Positions 34,349 through 43,103 of a stretch of 64,000 bases of DNA are shown in pieces. The position numbers and the translations under genes are program-made. The notes beneath the pieces were generated by a model. That model searched no databases, was not told the origin of the DNA, and worked only from the letters and a program-made list of their open reading frames with translations. Each line of letters opens with the position of its first letter. Position 1 is the stretch's first letter. The stretch comes from MWH-TA3 sp044353905. GTDB taxonomy: Bacteria; Actinomycetota; Actinomycetes; Actinomycetales; Microbacteriaceae. The stretch lies in NCBI GenBank assembly GCA_044353905.1, contig JBILBA010000001.1, positions 186,001-250,000 on the forward strand, in the 5' to 3' direction.

Positions 34349-35749
34349 CTAAAACGACGCGAGGTTGGTGCCACAGGAATAGATGTCCGCGACGAGCTTG
34401 TCGATCACGGGGATTGAGGACGCATCGACCTTGCCCCGCGCCACCACCACGAAATAGAGACGACCGTCGCGCTTGGTCTTGATTTCTCCGGCGAGTGAGT
34501 AAACGCCGTTGATCCAACCAGTTTTTGCGGCAACGCGTCCACGCGCTTTCTCTGCGCCACCGACGAAGCGCGACGCGAGCGATCCCGATCGTCCGGCTAC
34601 GGGAAAAGAGTCACTAATCGAAGTGAGCTTTTTGTCGCCCTGGAAAATCTGGTTGACGAGTTCGACGATCGCTCGTGGCGGGATCAGGTCTTTCTTCGAT
34701 TCGCCGGAGCCATCAACGAAGTTCCCGCCCGTCATGTCCACCCCGTATTTGTTGAGTGAACTGAGGACGAGCTGTTGAATGGAATCGGAACTTCCGTCAA
34801 AGCCAGCACTGACCGACGATGCCCGCATCAGGAACTCGGCCAAGGTGTTGTCCGAGTACAACATCATTTGAGGAATCAATGTGGATACCGGTGCCGATTG
34901 CACGGACGCGAGTTCTGTGGCATTGCTCGGAGCACTCTGGTAGTCAATCTCGACAGCTCCGTCGCCATTTCCCGCTTGCTGGAGAGCGGAAACGAATTCG
35001 TTCGCCGCTTTACGGGCCGGATCCGTCGAACGCGGACTCGTCCGAAGGCTCGGGTTGGCACGGTCACCGTCGACCATGAAGGGAACGATTCGGGGCTGGT
35101 AGCCGATGGTGCGTTCCGACTCTGGCCACGACGGATGCCACGCATCGTCGATGGGGAACATCGATAAGTCAATGAGGACCCTCGTGATTGTCGGACTTTC
35201 GGGGTGCTCTTCCTGGTAAGCGCTCAGTGTTTCACTGGCAAGCTCCGACATGCTCGGAGCTCCCGGGTAAATCGTCGATCCGCCAGCCCGGAGGGTGGGG
35301 TCGCCGCCGCCGATCACGATGACGGTTCCCGCCGTCGAGCCATCAACCACACGGGTCGTGAATCGACCGTTTTTCCCGAGAACGTCCAGTGCGACGACAG
35401 CGGTGATGACTTTCATGACGCTGCCCATCGGGATCGCATCGTCCGCATTGTCGAGAAGTAGTCGGTTCCCCGCCTCATCGAACACAACTACCGTTTGGGT
35501 GCCGAGGGCGCGGTTTGAAATTGATTTGCCCACCGAACACGTTCGGACCCCCGACGCTTCCGCGAGTTCGGCGGGAACCGGTCGCGCGACCGCCGTCGGC
35601 TCTACGACAGGCGTCTGAGCACCCGCCTCAAGCAGGTATCCCGCACCGAACGAGGCGCCGGCTACCAGAACACCGACAATTCCGAGGACGACAAAAGGAT
35701 TAAGTGAACGTCGCGGTGCAGACGAAGAATCCGCGTTTTCTGTTGTCAA
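34349..35749 (-). CDS. dacB: D-alanyl-D-alanine carboxypeptidase / endopeptidase (PBP4 family, S13)
   Basis: A 466-residue protein from a TTG start, preceded by a good GGAG site. An N-terminal membrane segment (about residues 18-40) and a Pro-rich linker are followed by the S13 serine-peptidase domain: Ser110-x-x-Lys113 (SVMK), YSDNTLAEFL (SxN) and AAKTGWINGV (KTG). It trims peptidoglycan stem peptides outside the cell. It lies directly upstream of pncA on the same strand. Confidence 0.92.
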   Translation of the reverse strand: MTTENADSSSAPRRSLNPFVVLGIVGVLVAGASFGAGYLLEAGAQTPVVEPTAVARPVPAELAEASGVRTCSVGKSISNRALGTQTVVVFDEAGNRLLLDNADDAIPMGSVMKVITAVVALDVLGKNGRFTTRVVDGSTAGTVIVIGGGDPTLRAGGSTIYPGAPSMSELASETLSAYQEEHPESPTITRVLIDLSMFPIDDAWHPSWPESERTIGYQPRIVPFMVDGDRANPSLRTSPRSTDPARKAANEFVSALQQAGNGDGAVEIDYQSAPSNATELASVQSAPVSTLIPQMMLYSDNTLAEFLMRASSVSAGFDGSSDSIQQLVLSSLNKYGVDMTGGNFVDGSGESKKDLIPPRAIVELVNQIFQGDKKLTSISDSFPVAGRSGSLASRFVGGAEKARGRVAAKTGWINGVYSLAGEIKTKRDGRLYFVVVARGKVDASSIPVIDKLVADIYSCGTNLASF

Positions 35750-35782
35750 CGATTCACTCCTCTGGGTTCTGTGGCGTATTCG

Positions 35783-35855
35783 AGCCGACTACGAGGTTCG
35801 AACTCGTGACCTTCTGTTTACAAGACAGATGCTCTACCAGCTGAGCTAAGTCGGC
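35783..35855 (-). tRNA. tRNA-Thr (anticodon UGU)
   Basis: On the minus strand GCCGACTTAGCTCAGC begins the gene. The anticodon stem TCTGT/ACAGA encloses loop CTTGTAA, giving UGU. The T-arm is CACGAG/CTCGT with loop TTCGAAC, and the acceptor closes with AGTCGGC. No CCA is encoded. Confidence 0.95.
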
Positions 35856-35894
35856 AACATCACCAGAGTACCAAGTGGCCGCTGGCGACGCGGG

Positions 35895-36776
35895 CTATTG
35901 TTGGACGCCGGCGGCTGTCACAACAGCGCGAAGGAAGTCTTCGACGCTGAACTGTGGCGTTGCAGTCGGGTCGTACACCGGGTTGAACTGCTTGCCATTG
36001 ATGACAATCGTCGGTGTACCAGTCACACCCGTGAACTTTTTGTCTTTGTTGTTGATGGCGATGTCTCCGCTAATCGCACGTTCGGTGCTCGCTTTGACCC
36101 AGTCTTTGAAATTCTGGTCATTGATGCACTGTTCGACCTCTGGACCCGCGCCCGCTTGAGTCGCGAATCCGAACAGTTCCTCGTCGGTCCAGCCGGGAGT
36201 GTCCTCTTGAGGTTGGTTGTCGAAGAGGGCGTTGTGGAAATTCATGAAGCTGTTGGGATAGTCATTCGCCACACACGCCGCAGCATTCGCTGCACGCAAC
36301 GAGTATTGAGTTCCCTGCGAACGGTTCGTCAGAATCGCAATGGGGTGAATCTCGATCGTCGCTGCTCCGCGAGCGAGAAGGTCGGCGATCGCGTCCTTGT
36401 TCGCTTCTTCGAACTGGCGACAAATCGGGCACAGGTAGTCGACGTACAGCGTGATGTCGACGACTCCCTCAGCGTTTGCGGGGCTCGCCACGGGGCTCGC
36501 ATCGGACGGGTTTGCGGGAGTCGGTACGGCAACGTTTCCGCTAGAAATCTTGATTCCGTCGCTCTGCATGTTGAGCGGACCGGGTCCGGCAGGCTGAAAC
36601 GCGGTGAGGATGACGGCAGTCAGAGCGCCGATGACTGCGAGTGCGAGGACACCGAGTCCGAGTTGGACAAAGATTCGGTTTCGCTTGACGCGTGAGCTGC
36701 CGGCAAGGCGCATTTCACGAGCCTTCTCGCGCGCTAGTTCGCGGGCTTGGTTCCGGGTGGGTCGTTGTGCGTTCAT
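35895..36776 (-). CDS. Membrane-anchored DsbA-like thiol-disulfide oxidoreductase
   Basis: A 293-residue protein. A charged cytoplasmic N-terminus and one transmembrane helix (about residues 36-60) are followed by a Pro/Ala/Ser linker. A thioredoxin/DsbA-like domain then carries the active-site pair Cys116-Pro-Ile-Cys119 and the cis-Pro segment GVTGTPTIVINGK. It probably forms or exchanges disulfides in exported proteins. It stands alone between tRNA-Thr and rlmB. Confidence 0.9.
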   Translation of the reverse strand: MNAQRPTRNQARELAREKAREMRLAGSSRVKRNRIFVQLGLGVLALAVIGALTAVILTAFQPAGPGPLNMQSDGIKISSGNVAVPTPANPSDASPVASPANAEGVVDITLYVDYLCPICRQFEEANKDAIADLLARGAATIEIHPIAILTNRSQGTQYSLRAANAAACVANDYPNSFMNFHNALFDNQPQEDTPGWTDEELFGFATQAGAGPEVEQCINDQNFKDWVKASTERAISGDIAINNKDKKFTGVTGTPTIVINGKQFNPVYDPTATPQFSVEDFLRAVVTAAGVQQ

Positions 36777-36894
36777 TGAAAATTTTCCTGACGTCAGTGC
36801 GGCGTATGCGCAAATGTCGAAACAACTTCCCTAGTTTATCGCGCAAGCCCGTTTCGGCAATTCGCGGTTCCCGAAGCCGACAGGTGCTCGTGCG

Positions 36895-37893
36895 TTAGCG
36901 GGCGCCATTCACGCCGGCACGGCGCATCGCGATCTCATAGAGAGTGATGGACGTGGCAATTCCCGCGTTCAAAGACTCGGTGGCTGCTCCGATCGGAATC
37001 GAGACAATCGCGTCGCAGTTCTCGGTGACGAGCCGGGACAGCCCCTTGCCCTCACTGCCAACGACGATGAGCAACGGGCGATCCGCAATGTCGATCTGCG
37101 GCAACGTCATGTCCCCGCCACCGTCGAGGCCGATGACAAAGACTCCGCGTTCCTTGAAATTCTTGATCGCTTGATTGAGGTTCGAGGCCATCGCCACGGG
37201 AAGCCTCGCCGCGGCTCCGGCCGATGTCTTCCACGCTGCTGCGGTAACTCCGACGCTACGTCGCTGCGGCACGATGATTCCGTGTCCACCGAATGCAGCG
37301 GCCGATCGAATGATAGCGCCGAGGTTGCGGGGGTCGGTCACGCCGTCCAGCGCAACAAACAACGCGGTCTGTCCGCGGCTCTCAACAGCGTCAAGCAGTT
37401 CGAGCGGGTGGCTGTAGGCATAGGGAGGAACCGCCAACGCGATTCCCTGATGCACCGAATTCTCGCCGCACAGGCGGTCCATCTCGGGGCGCATGATTTC
37501 GAGAATCGCGATGCCCTTTTTTGTGGCAAGCGCGAGCGTCTCTTTGACGCGATCATCGAACTCAACCCGCGAGGCGATGTACAGGGTCGTGGCCGGAACG
37601 TTGGTTCGAAGCGCTTCGAGCACCGAGTTACGACCGTTGATGATTTCGTTGTCGCTGTCCTTGCCGCGACGAACCGTCTTCTGCGGCGCCTTCGAGCTCG
37701 TCTTTCCGAATCGTTCGCGGGCTTCGGTCAATCGGTCCTGCGCGATCTTGCGTTTCCCCGCGGGATGCCACGTCCGGTCTTCCGCTTTGGGGGTCGGTCC
37801 CTTGCCCTCAAGGGAACGACGCTGTTTTCCGCCGGAACCTTTCAGTGGGCCCTTTTTGCTCTTTGCCGCTCCTGGTCGTCCTGGCTTAACCAT
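36895..37893 (-). CDS. rlmB: 23S rRNA (guanosine-2'-O)-methyltransferase
   Basis: About 332 residues from the ATG at 37893, which overlaps the end of cysS by eight bases. A long Lys/Arg-rich N-terminal extension (about residues 1-85) precedes the SpoU/TrmH-type SPOUT methyltransferase: NGRNSVLEAL, then LDGVTDPRNLGAIIRSAAAFG, VVGSEGKGL, and IPIGAATESLNAGIA, which carry the motif 1-3 knot. The expected activity is 2'-O methylation of 23S rRNA. The basic extension is seen in other actinobacterial TrmH-family proteins, so an exact RlmB target is probable rather than certain. Confidence 0.88.
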   Translation of the reverse strand: MVKPGRPGAAKSKKGPLKGSGGKQRRSLEGKGPTPKAEDRTWHPAGKRKIAQDRLTEARERFGKTSSKAPQKTVRRGKDSDNEIINGRNSVLEALRTNVPATTLYIASRVEFDDRVKETLALATKKGIAILEIMRPEMDRLCGENSVHQGIALAVPPYAYSHPLELLDAVESRGQTALFVALDGVTDPRNLGAIIRSAAAFGGHGIIVPQRRSVGVTAAAWKTSAGAAARLPVAMASNLNQAIKNFKERGVFVIGLDGGGDMTLPQIDIADRPLLIVVGSEGKGLSRLVTENCDAIVSIPIGAATESLNAGIATSITLYEIAMRRAGVNGAR

Positions 37894-39265
37894 TGTTGAT
37901 GCTCCATCGGGTTGTGTCGGCGCCGTCTTCCAGCGTGATTCCCGCGGCGTCGATATCGTCGCGAATTCTGTCGGCTGTCGCCCAATCTTTGTCCGCGCGG
38001 GCGCGGTTGCGTTCGGTGATGAGCCGGTCAATGAGTGTTCCCAGCGCCGCATGGGTCGCTTCGGTGGAGTCTGTCGCAACGGTCAACCCAAGAACGGTCA
38101 ACATCGCCGCAACCTCGTTCGCGCGTGCGAGAACCGCGGCATCATCCGACGCGTCGAGCGCGGTGTTCCCGGCTCGAACGGTGTCGTGCAACACCGCCAA
38201 TGCAGCTGGAACGGCGAGATCGTCATCCATCGCGGCGGCGAATGCCTCGGGAACCTCGGGGGCGGCGGTGACCACGTCAGCGGTCCGTCGAGCAAACCCG
38301 CGAATTCGATCCCATGCCGCAGCGGCTTCCGTCAGCGACCCGTCATTGACATCCATCGTCGAACGGTACTGAGGCGCAAGAAGGAAGTACCGAGCCGTCG
38401 CCGAATCGGTCTGCGACAACAAGTCGTCTGCGCTCATCACGTTTCCGACCGACTTGGACATCTTCTGCCCGTTCATCGTCACAAGCCCGTTGTGAAGCCA
38501 CGTCGTGGCAAATTCGTCTCCGGCTGCGCGCGACTGTGCGAGTTCGTTTTCGTGGTGCGGGAAACGGAGGTCGAGCCCACCGCCATGAATGTCGAAACCA
38601 GAACCGAGATAGCGGGTTGCCATCGCGGAACACTCGATGTGCCAACCGGGTCGACCGGCGCCCCACGGGGATTCCCACGAGGCCGTTGCTGGCTCGGAGT
38701 CTTTATGGCCTTTCCACAGAGCAAAGTCGCGAGGGTCTTTCTTTCCGCGTTCGGAATTGACCTCATCCGATTCGACCTCGTCGGGCGACTGGCGGGTCAG
38801 TTGGCCGTAATCGGCCCAGGACGCAACGGAAAAATACACATCACCCGATCCATCGTCTGTGGGATACGCGTGACCGCGGTCGATCAATCGAGAAATGAGG
38901 GTGATCATGTCTCCGATGTGTCCGGTCGCGCGGGGTTCAATCGTCGGCGGCAGGATTCCCAGCGCCGAGGCTGCGGTGTCAAACTCGCGCTCGATGCGGG
39001 CTGCGAGCGCCCACCATTCTTCTGTGCCACCGACCGCAAGAATTTTGTCGTCGATGTCGGTGACGTTTCGAACGAGCGTCACCGTGAATCCTCGGTACGT
39101 GAACCATCGGCGCCACAGGTCGTACACAAGTGCGCTGCGCAGGTGCCCGATGTGCGGCGCGGACTGAACCGTCGGACCGCACACGTAGATTCCAACCTGG
39201 CCGGGGACGCGCGGTTCGAAGTCTCGCAAGGAATGCGAGAGGGTATCGAACAAACGGATGGGCAC
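37886..39265 (-). CDS. cysS: Cysteinyl-tRNA synthetase
   Basis: A 459-residue class I synthetase. YVCGPTVQSAPHIGHLRSAL holds the HIGH motif and zinc ligand region. The GWHIECSAM zinc site and the KMSKSVGN KMSKS loop follow. It charges tRNA-Cys. It could alternatively be the MshC cysteine ligase paralogue, but the length, the complete anticodon-binding C-terminus and the ispDF-cysS-rlmB order favour CysS. Confidence 0.94.
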   Translation of the reverse strand: MPIRLFDTLSHSLRDFEPRVPGQVGIYVCGPTVQSAPHIGHLRSALVYDLWRRWFTYRGFTVTLVRNVTDIDDKILAVGGTEEWWALAARIEREFDTAASALGILPPTIEPRATGHIGDMITLISRLIDRGHAYPTDDGSGDVYFSVASWADYGQLTRQSPDEVESDEVNSERGKKDPRDFALWKGHKDSEPATASWESPWGAGRPGWHIECSAMATRYLGSGFDIHGGGLDLRFPHHENELAQSRAAGDEFATTWLHNGLVTMNGQKMSKSVGNVMSADDLLSQTDSATARYFLLAPQYRSTMDVNDGSLTEAAAAWDRIRGFARRTADVVTAAPEVPEAFAAAMDDDLAVPAALAVLHDTVRAGNTALDASDDAAVLARANEVAAMLTVLGLTVATDSTEATHAALGTLIDRLITERNRARADKDWATADRIRDDIDAAGITLEDGADTTRWSINNG

Positions 39266-39284
39266 TTGCCCATGTTACCGAGCG

Positions 39285-40400
39285 TTATCGGGCAGAGACG
39301 TGAGCGATGGCAATGGCGGTGATTCCCTTGCCCTCGCCGGTGAAGCCCAATCCGTCGGTTGTTGTTGCGCTGACCGACACGGGCACGCCGAGGATGCCGG
39401 TGAGTGTGCGCTCAATCTCGACTCGCCGAGGCCCGATTTTCGGTCGGTTTCCAACGATCTGAACCGATGCCGATTTCGGTGCCAAACCGATTTCTGCGAG
39501 TTTGTCGAGTGCGCCGCGAAGAAACACGTCGCCGCGAGCGCCTGAATACTGTGGGTCGTCGGTGCCAAACACCGTGCCGATGTCTCCGAGCCCGGCACCA
39601 GACAAAAGGGCGTCACACAACGCATGGGCGACCGCATCGCCGTCCGAGTGTCCGGACAGTCCCGTCTCCCCCGGCCATTCGAGGCACCCCAACCAGAGCG
39701 GCTCAGAACCGCCGAACGCGTGGGTGTCGGTCCCGAGACCGACGCGCATTGACCCGGTATGAGAAGCGAGATCGGACTCGACCGTGATCTTGTGCGAACG
39801 TTCGTCTCCGGCAACCGTTCGAACGGTTCCCCCGATTCCGCGCCAGATGCTCGCGTCGTCCGTGAAGTCTCCGACCGACCCGGAGATAGCCGCAGCGTAG
39901 TCAGCGCAGGGGAAACCCTGCGGGGTTTGAACTCGATACAGACGCGCGCGCTCGGTATTTTCCGTCACGATTCCGTCATCGGCGACAACGATGGTGTCAG
40001 CGACGGGCAGTACCGGAACGGCACCGTCGTTGGTTTTGACAACAGAGGCAATCACGCGGTCGAATACGTCGGTCGGCGTGGCGAAACGAGCGACATCGTG
40101 AATCAGCACGACGTCAACGGACGGCATCGCCGCCATTGCGAGTCGAACGCTGTCCGTGCGCGTTTCGCCGCCAGCGACTACGGTCGCGGCAACCCCCACG
40201 CCGTCTACGATCGCGGTCACGGCATCGAGGTGTGCCGGTGGACCAGCGATTACCAGCGCAGCGGGCTTGACGTCTCGAACAACCTCGAGAGCACGAGCGA
40301 GCATGCTGGTGCCGTCAATGTCGACGAACGCCTTCGGGATTCCACGCCCGAGCCTCACGCCCGAACCGGCCGCAACGATGACGATTCCGACCGTTGGCAT
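39285..40400 (-). CDS. ispDF: Bifunctional IspD-IspF (MEP isoprenoid pathway)
   Basis: A 371-residue fusion. Residues 1-217 are 2-C-methyl-D-erythritol 4-phosphate cytidylyltransferase (IVAAGSGVRLG nucleotide loop, HDVARF). Residues 218-371 are the 2,4-cyclodiphosphate synthase (GLGTDTHAFGG zinc site, LSGHSDGDAVAHALCDALL). The two steps flank the IspE reaction in the MEP pathway. The genes are separate in many actinobacteria; here they are one polypeptide, with 19 bases separating it from cysS downstream and six bases from carD upstream. Confidence 0.96.
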   Translation of the reverse strand: MPTVGIVIVAAGSGVRLGRGIPKAFVDIDGTSMLARALEVVRDVKPAALVIAGPPAHLDAVTAIVDGVGVAATVVAGGETRTDSVRLAMAAMPSVDVVLIHDVARFATPTDVFDRVIASVVKTNDGAVPVLPVADTIVVADDGIVTENTERARLYRVQTPQGFPCADYAAAISGSVGDFTDDASIWRGIGGTVRTVAGDERSHKITVESDLASHTGSMRVGLGTDTHAFGGSEPLWLGCLEWPGETGLSGHSDGDAVAHALCDALLSGAGLGDIGTVFGTDDPQYSGARGDVFLRGALDKLAEIGLAPKSASVQIVGNRPKIGPRRVEIERTLTGILGVPVSVSATTTDGLGFTGEGKGITAIAIAHVSAR

Positions 40401-40406
40401 GAGGGG

Positions 40407-40889
40407 CTAAGAAGCGAGGACCTCGTCGAGACGGTTCGAGGCGCGTTCCTCGTCCGTCTTTTCGGCGAGGGCGAGTTCCGAAATGAGAATCTGACGGGCC
40501 TTGGCAAGCATGCGCTTTTCACCCGCGGACAGTCCGCGATCTTGTTCACGGCGCCACAGATCGCGGACGACCTCGGACACTTTGATGACATCGCCCGATG
40601 CCAGCTTCTCAAGGTTCGCCTTGTAGCGGCGCGACCAGTTGGCGGGTTCTTCCACGATCGGGTCACGAAGGACGCCAAAGACGAGCTTGAGTCCGGCTTT
40701 GTCAATCACGTCACGAACTCCGACGTCTTCGACCTTGCTTTCGGGAACCATGATCTCGAGGTTGCTCTGGGAAACCTGAAGCTTGAGGAATTTCTGCTGT
40801 TCACCCTGAAAATCACGAGTGGTGATTGCAATAATTTTTGCAGCACCGTGGTGGGGGTAAACGACGGTTTCGCCGACTTTGAATGCCAT
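40407..40889 (-). CDS. carD: CarD-family transcriptional regulator
   Basis: A 160-residue global regulator that binds the RNA polymerase beta subunit and stabilises open complexes. It has an N-terminal Tudor-like RID domain (FKVGETVVYPHHGAAKI) and a C-terminal helical DNA-binding domain (LWRREQDRGLSAGEKRMLAKARQIL). CarD upstream of ispD/ispF is a standard actinobacterial order. The pattern fits an essential rRNA-promoter and stress regulator. Confidence 0.95.
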   Translation of the reverse strand: MAFKVGETVVYPHHGAAKIIAITTRDFQGEQQKFLKLQVSQSNLEIMVPESKVEDVGVRDVIDKAGLKLVFGVLRDPIVEEPANWSRRYKANLEKLASGDVIKVSEVVRDLWRREQDRGLSAGEKRMLAKARQILISELALAEKTDEERASNRLDEVLAS

Positions 40890-41019
40890 GTATTGGGTTC
40901 TCCTTTAGCAGAACTTCAATTTTACCACAGAGGACCGCCCCGAATCGTCCCGCGAGGTGCTGTTGCCCGCTCCGCTAGACTGAACAAGGAATTACCGCAT
41001 CACTCGAGAAGGATTTGTC

Positions 41020-41544
41020 GTGAACATTCGCGCACTCGCCAGTACCACCCTCGCTGCAACTCTGTTGTTGGGAACCGCCGGCTGCGGCCTCTTTGTCGAC
41101 TCAGCAACGTTGAAGCCCTACTCGGCTAGTGACGGGCTCAACGTCGACGTCGGTGGGCTTCAATTGCGCAACGTGCTCGTCATCACCGACGAGTCGGGCG
41201 ATGCTTCGCTGGTTTTCACCAGCGTCAACAACACGACGAACGTTCAATACCTGACCGTGCAGTTCCGCACCGAAACTCCCGTCGATCTGACAATCGTTGC
41301 GAACGAGGGAATCACCAAGGTCGGTCTCGCCGACGACAACCACGCGATTGCAACGGGCACCGCGCTCAAAGCCGGACAGTATGTCGACATTTATTTCCAG
41401 TACGGCGGTCAAGACGGAGTCCTGATGGCGATCCCCGTTCTCGACGCCTCGCATTCGCTTTACGCTGACTACGCACCGTCGTTGTTCATTCCGGAACCGG
41501 TGGTTTCGCCTTCAGCGACTCCCTCCCCCACTCCCGAGGGCTAG
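41020..41544 (+). CDS. Small lipoprotein of unknown function
   Basis: A 174-residue lipoprotein with a GTG start after a GAGAAGGA ribosome-binding region. The signal peptide ends at a TAGC lipobox (Cys22). A beta-rich domain of about 120 residues follows, with a Pro/Ser/Thr tail. The domain resembles small DUF-type lipoproteins that accompany DNA or metal homeostasis genes, but I do not recognise a family. It is convergent with gpmA. Confidence 0.8.
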   Translation: MNIRALASTTLAATLLLGTAGCGLFVDSATLKPYSASDGLNVDVGGLQLRNVLVITDESGDASLVFTSVNNTTNVQYLTVQFRTETPVDLTIVANEGITKVGLADDNHAIATGTALKAGQYVDIYFQYGGQDGVLMAIPVLDASHSLYADYAPSLFIPEPVVSPSATPSPTPEG

Positions 41545-41551
41545 TCGACCG

Positions 41552-42295
41552 CTACTTTTTCCCCTGGTTCGCCACGGCGGCCGCGCCAGCTGCAGCCGCC
41601 TCTGGGTCCAGGTATTCGCCCGCGCCGATTGGCGCCAAGTCGTCGTCAAGAACGTAGACGAGCGGGATGCCGGTCGGGATGTTCAACTCGGCGATTGCGT
41701 CATCGCTGATGCCCTCGAGGTGTTTAACAAGAGCGCGAAGAGAATTCCCATGCGCCGTGACCAACACGGTCTTGCCCGCACGGAGGTCGGGGGCGATGTC
41801 GCTCGTCCAATACGGAAGCATGCGGTCAATCACGAGCGACAGTGATTCGGTTCTGGGCAAGTCCGCTCCCAGATCGGCGTATCGCTCGTCGTGTGCCTGC
41901 GAGAATTCCGAGTCGTCATCGAGAGCTGGCGGCGGAACATCGAATGACCGTCGCCACAACTGGAATTGCTCCGGGCCGAATTCTTCGAGGGTCTGCGCCT
42001 TGTCCAGACCTTGAAGCGCTCCATAGTGACGCTCATTGAGTCGCCACGAACGCTTCACCGGAATCCAGAGTCTGTCGGCGGTATCGAGGGCGATGTTTGC
42101 CGTCTGAATCGCACGGGACAGAACGCTCGTGTACAGAACATCGGGTTTCAGTCCACTCTGCGCGAGAAGTTCCCCGGCGCGCGCGGCCTCAACGACTCCC
42201 TGTTCCGACAGCCGAACGTCAACCCAGCCGGTGAAGAGGTTCTTCTGATTCCAGATCGAGTTTCCGTGACGAAGCAAAATCAGCGTGTGAGTCAT
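41552..42295 (-). CDS. gpmA: 2,3-bisphosphoglycerate-dependent phosphoglycerate mutase
   Basis: A 247-residue glycolytic mutase interconverting 3- and 2-phosphoglycerate. The phosphoryl-accepting His10 lies in LILLRHGNSIWNQKNLFTGW; RSWRLNERHYGALQGLDK and VTAHGNSLRALVKHL complete the active site. Starts at 42295 or an ATG two codons earlier are both possible. It lies divergently next to the methyltransferase gene, with 31 bases between the chosen starts. Confidence 0.94.
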   Translation of the reverse strand: MTHTLILLRHGNSIWNQKNLFTGWVDVRLSEQGVVEAARAGELLAQSGLKPDVLYTSVLSRAIQTANIALDTADRLWIPVKRSWRLNERHYGALQGLDKAQTLEEFGPEQFQLWRRSFDVPPPALDDDSEFSQAHDERYADLGADLPRTESLSLVIDRMLPYWTSDIAPDLRAGKTVLVTAHGNSLRALVKHLEGISDDAIAELNIPTGIPLVYVLDDDLAPIGAGEYLDPEAAAAGAAAVANQGKK

Positions 42296-42326
42296 GTTCA
42301 TTAGCCTAACGAGCCAGAATGGTGGG

Positions 42327-43103
42327 GTGGTAGTCGGACGAATCACCCGCGGAACGACGGGCACGAACCGCCTTCGTCGCGCCGACCGCTGGCTTTCTCG
42401 TCACCCGCGTTTTCGGGCGATGCTCGACCCACTCGTCGTCGATCTCGGTTATGGCGCTCTGCCACACACGACACTCGAATTGGCCGACCGGCTCGCGAGC
42501 GTACAACCAGGGATTCGCGTAATCGGCATCGAAATTGATCCCGAACGCGTCACCAGCGCACAAGCGAGTGCGACCGACCGCGTCTCGTTCATCCGCGGCG
42601 GGTTTGAAATTCCGCTTCCCCAGAATCGAACTGCGGACGTGATTCGTGCGTTCAACGTGCTGCGCCAGTATGACGAGCCAGAGGTCGCCGACATCTGGGC
42701 GCGGGTTCAGACGCGACTGTCGCCGGGCGGAATCTTCCTCGACGGGACCTGTGACGAAATCGGCCGCGTCGCAACGTGGGTCTCGCTCGGTGTGAGCGGG
42801 CCCGAATCCTTCACCGTCGCCCTTCGGTTGGCCGAACTGGAATCACCCAGCATCGCCGCCGAGCGACTAGTGAAAGCCCTGATTCATCGAAACGTCGACG
42901 GTGAGGCAATCCACCGGTTCCTCGCGGACCTCGATCGACACTGGGCGGTTTCGGCACCACTCCAGGTTTATTCACCCAGTCAGCGTTGGATCGCCACCGT
43001 TCGCGCCATGAAAGCGTCGGGTTGGCCGGTTCAGGGGACTGCCGCCGTGTGGCGCCTCGGCGAGATTACGGTCGACTGGGACGCAGTCGCTCCGCTGCGG
43101 TAG
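42327..43103 (+). CDS. SAM-dependent class I methyltransferase-like protein
   Basis: About 258 residues from a GTG at 42327, chosen because it avoids overlap with gpmA; an in-frame start at 42294 is the alternative. LDPLVVDLGYGALPHTTLELADRL resembles SAM motif I, followed by IGIEIDPERV (acidic ribose-binding strand) and LSPGGIFLDGTCDEIGR. The substrate is unknown. Its 3' end runs 38 bases into the convergent ygfZ gene. Confidence 0.75.
   Translation: MVVGRITRGTTGTNRLRRADRWLSRHPRFRAMLDPLVVDLGYGALPHTTLELADRLASVQPGIRVIGIEIDPERVTSAQASATDRVSFIRGGFEIPLPQNRTADVIRAFNVLRQYDEPEVADIWARVQTRLSPGGIFLDGTCDEIGRVATWVSLGVSGPESFTVALRLAELESPSIAAERLVKALIHRNVDGEAIHRFLADLDRHWAVSAPLQVYSPSQRWIATVRAMKASGWPVQGTAAVWRLGEITVDWDAVAPLR

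Noticed and set aside
37493..39322. 609-codon plus-strand frame opposite rlmB and cysS
   Set aside because: It crosses two confirmed genes on the other strand and contains no domain; such frames are common in GC-rich codon-biased DNA.
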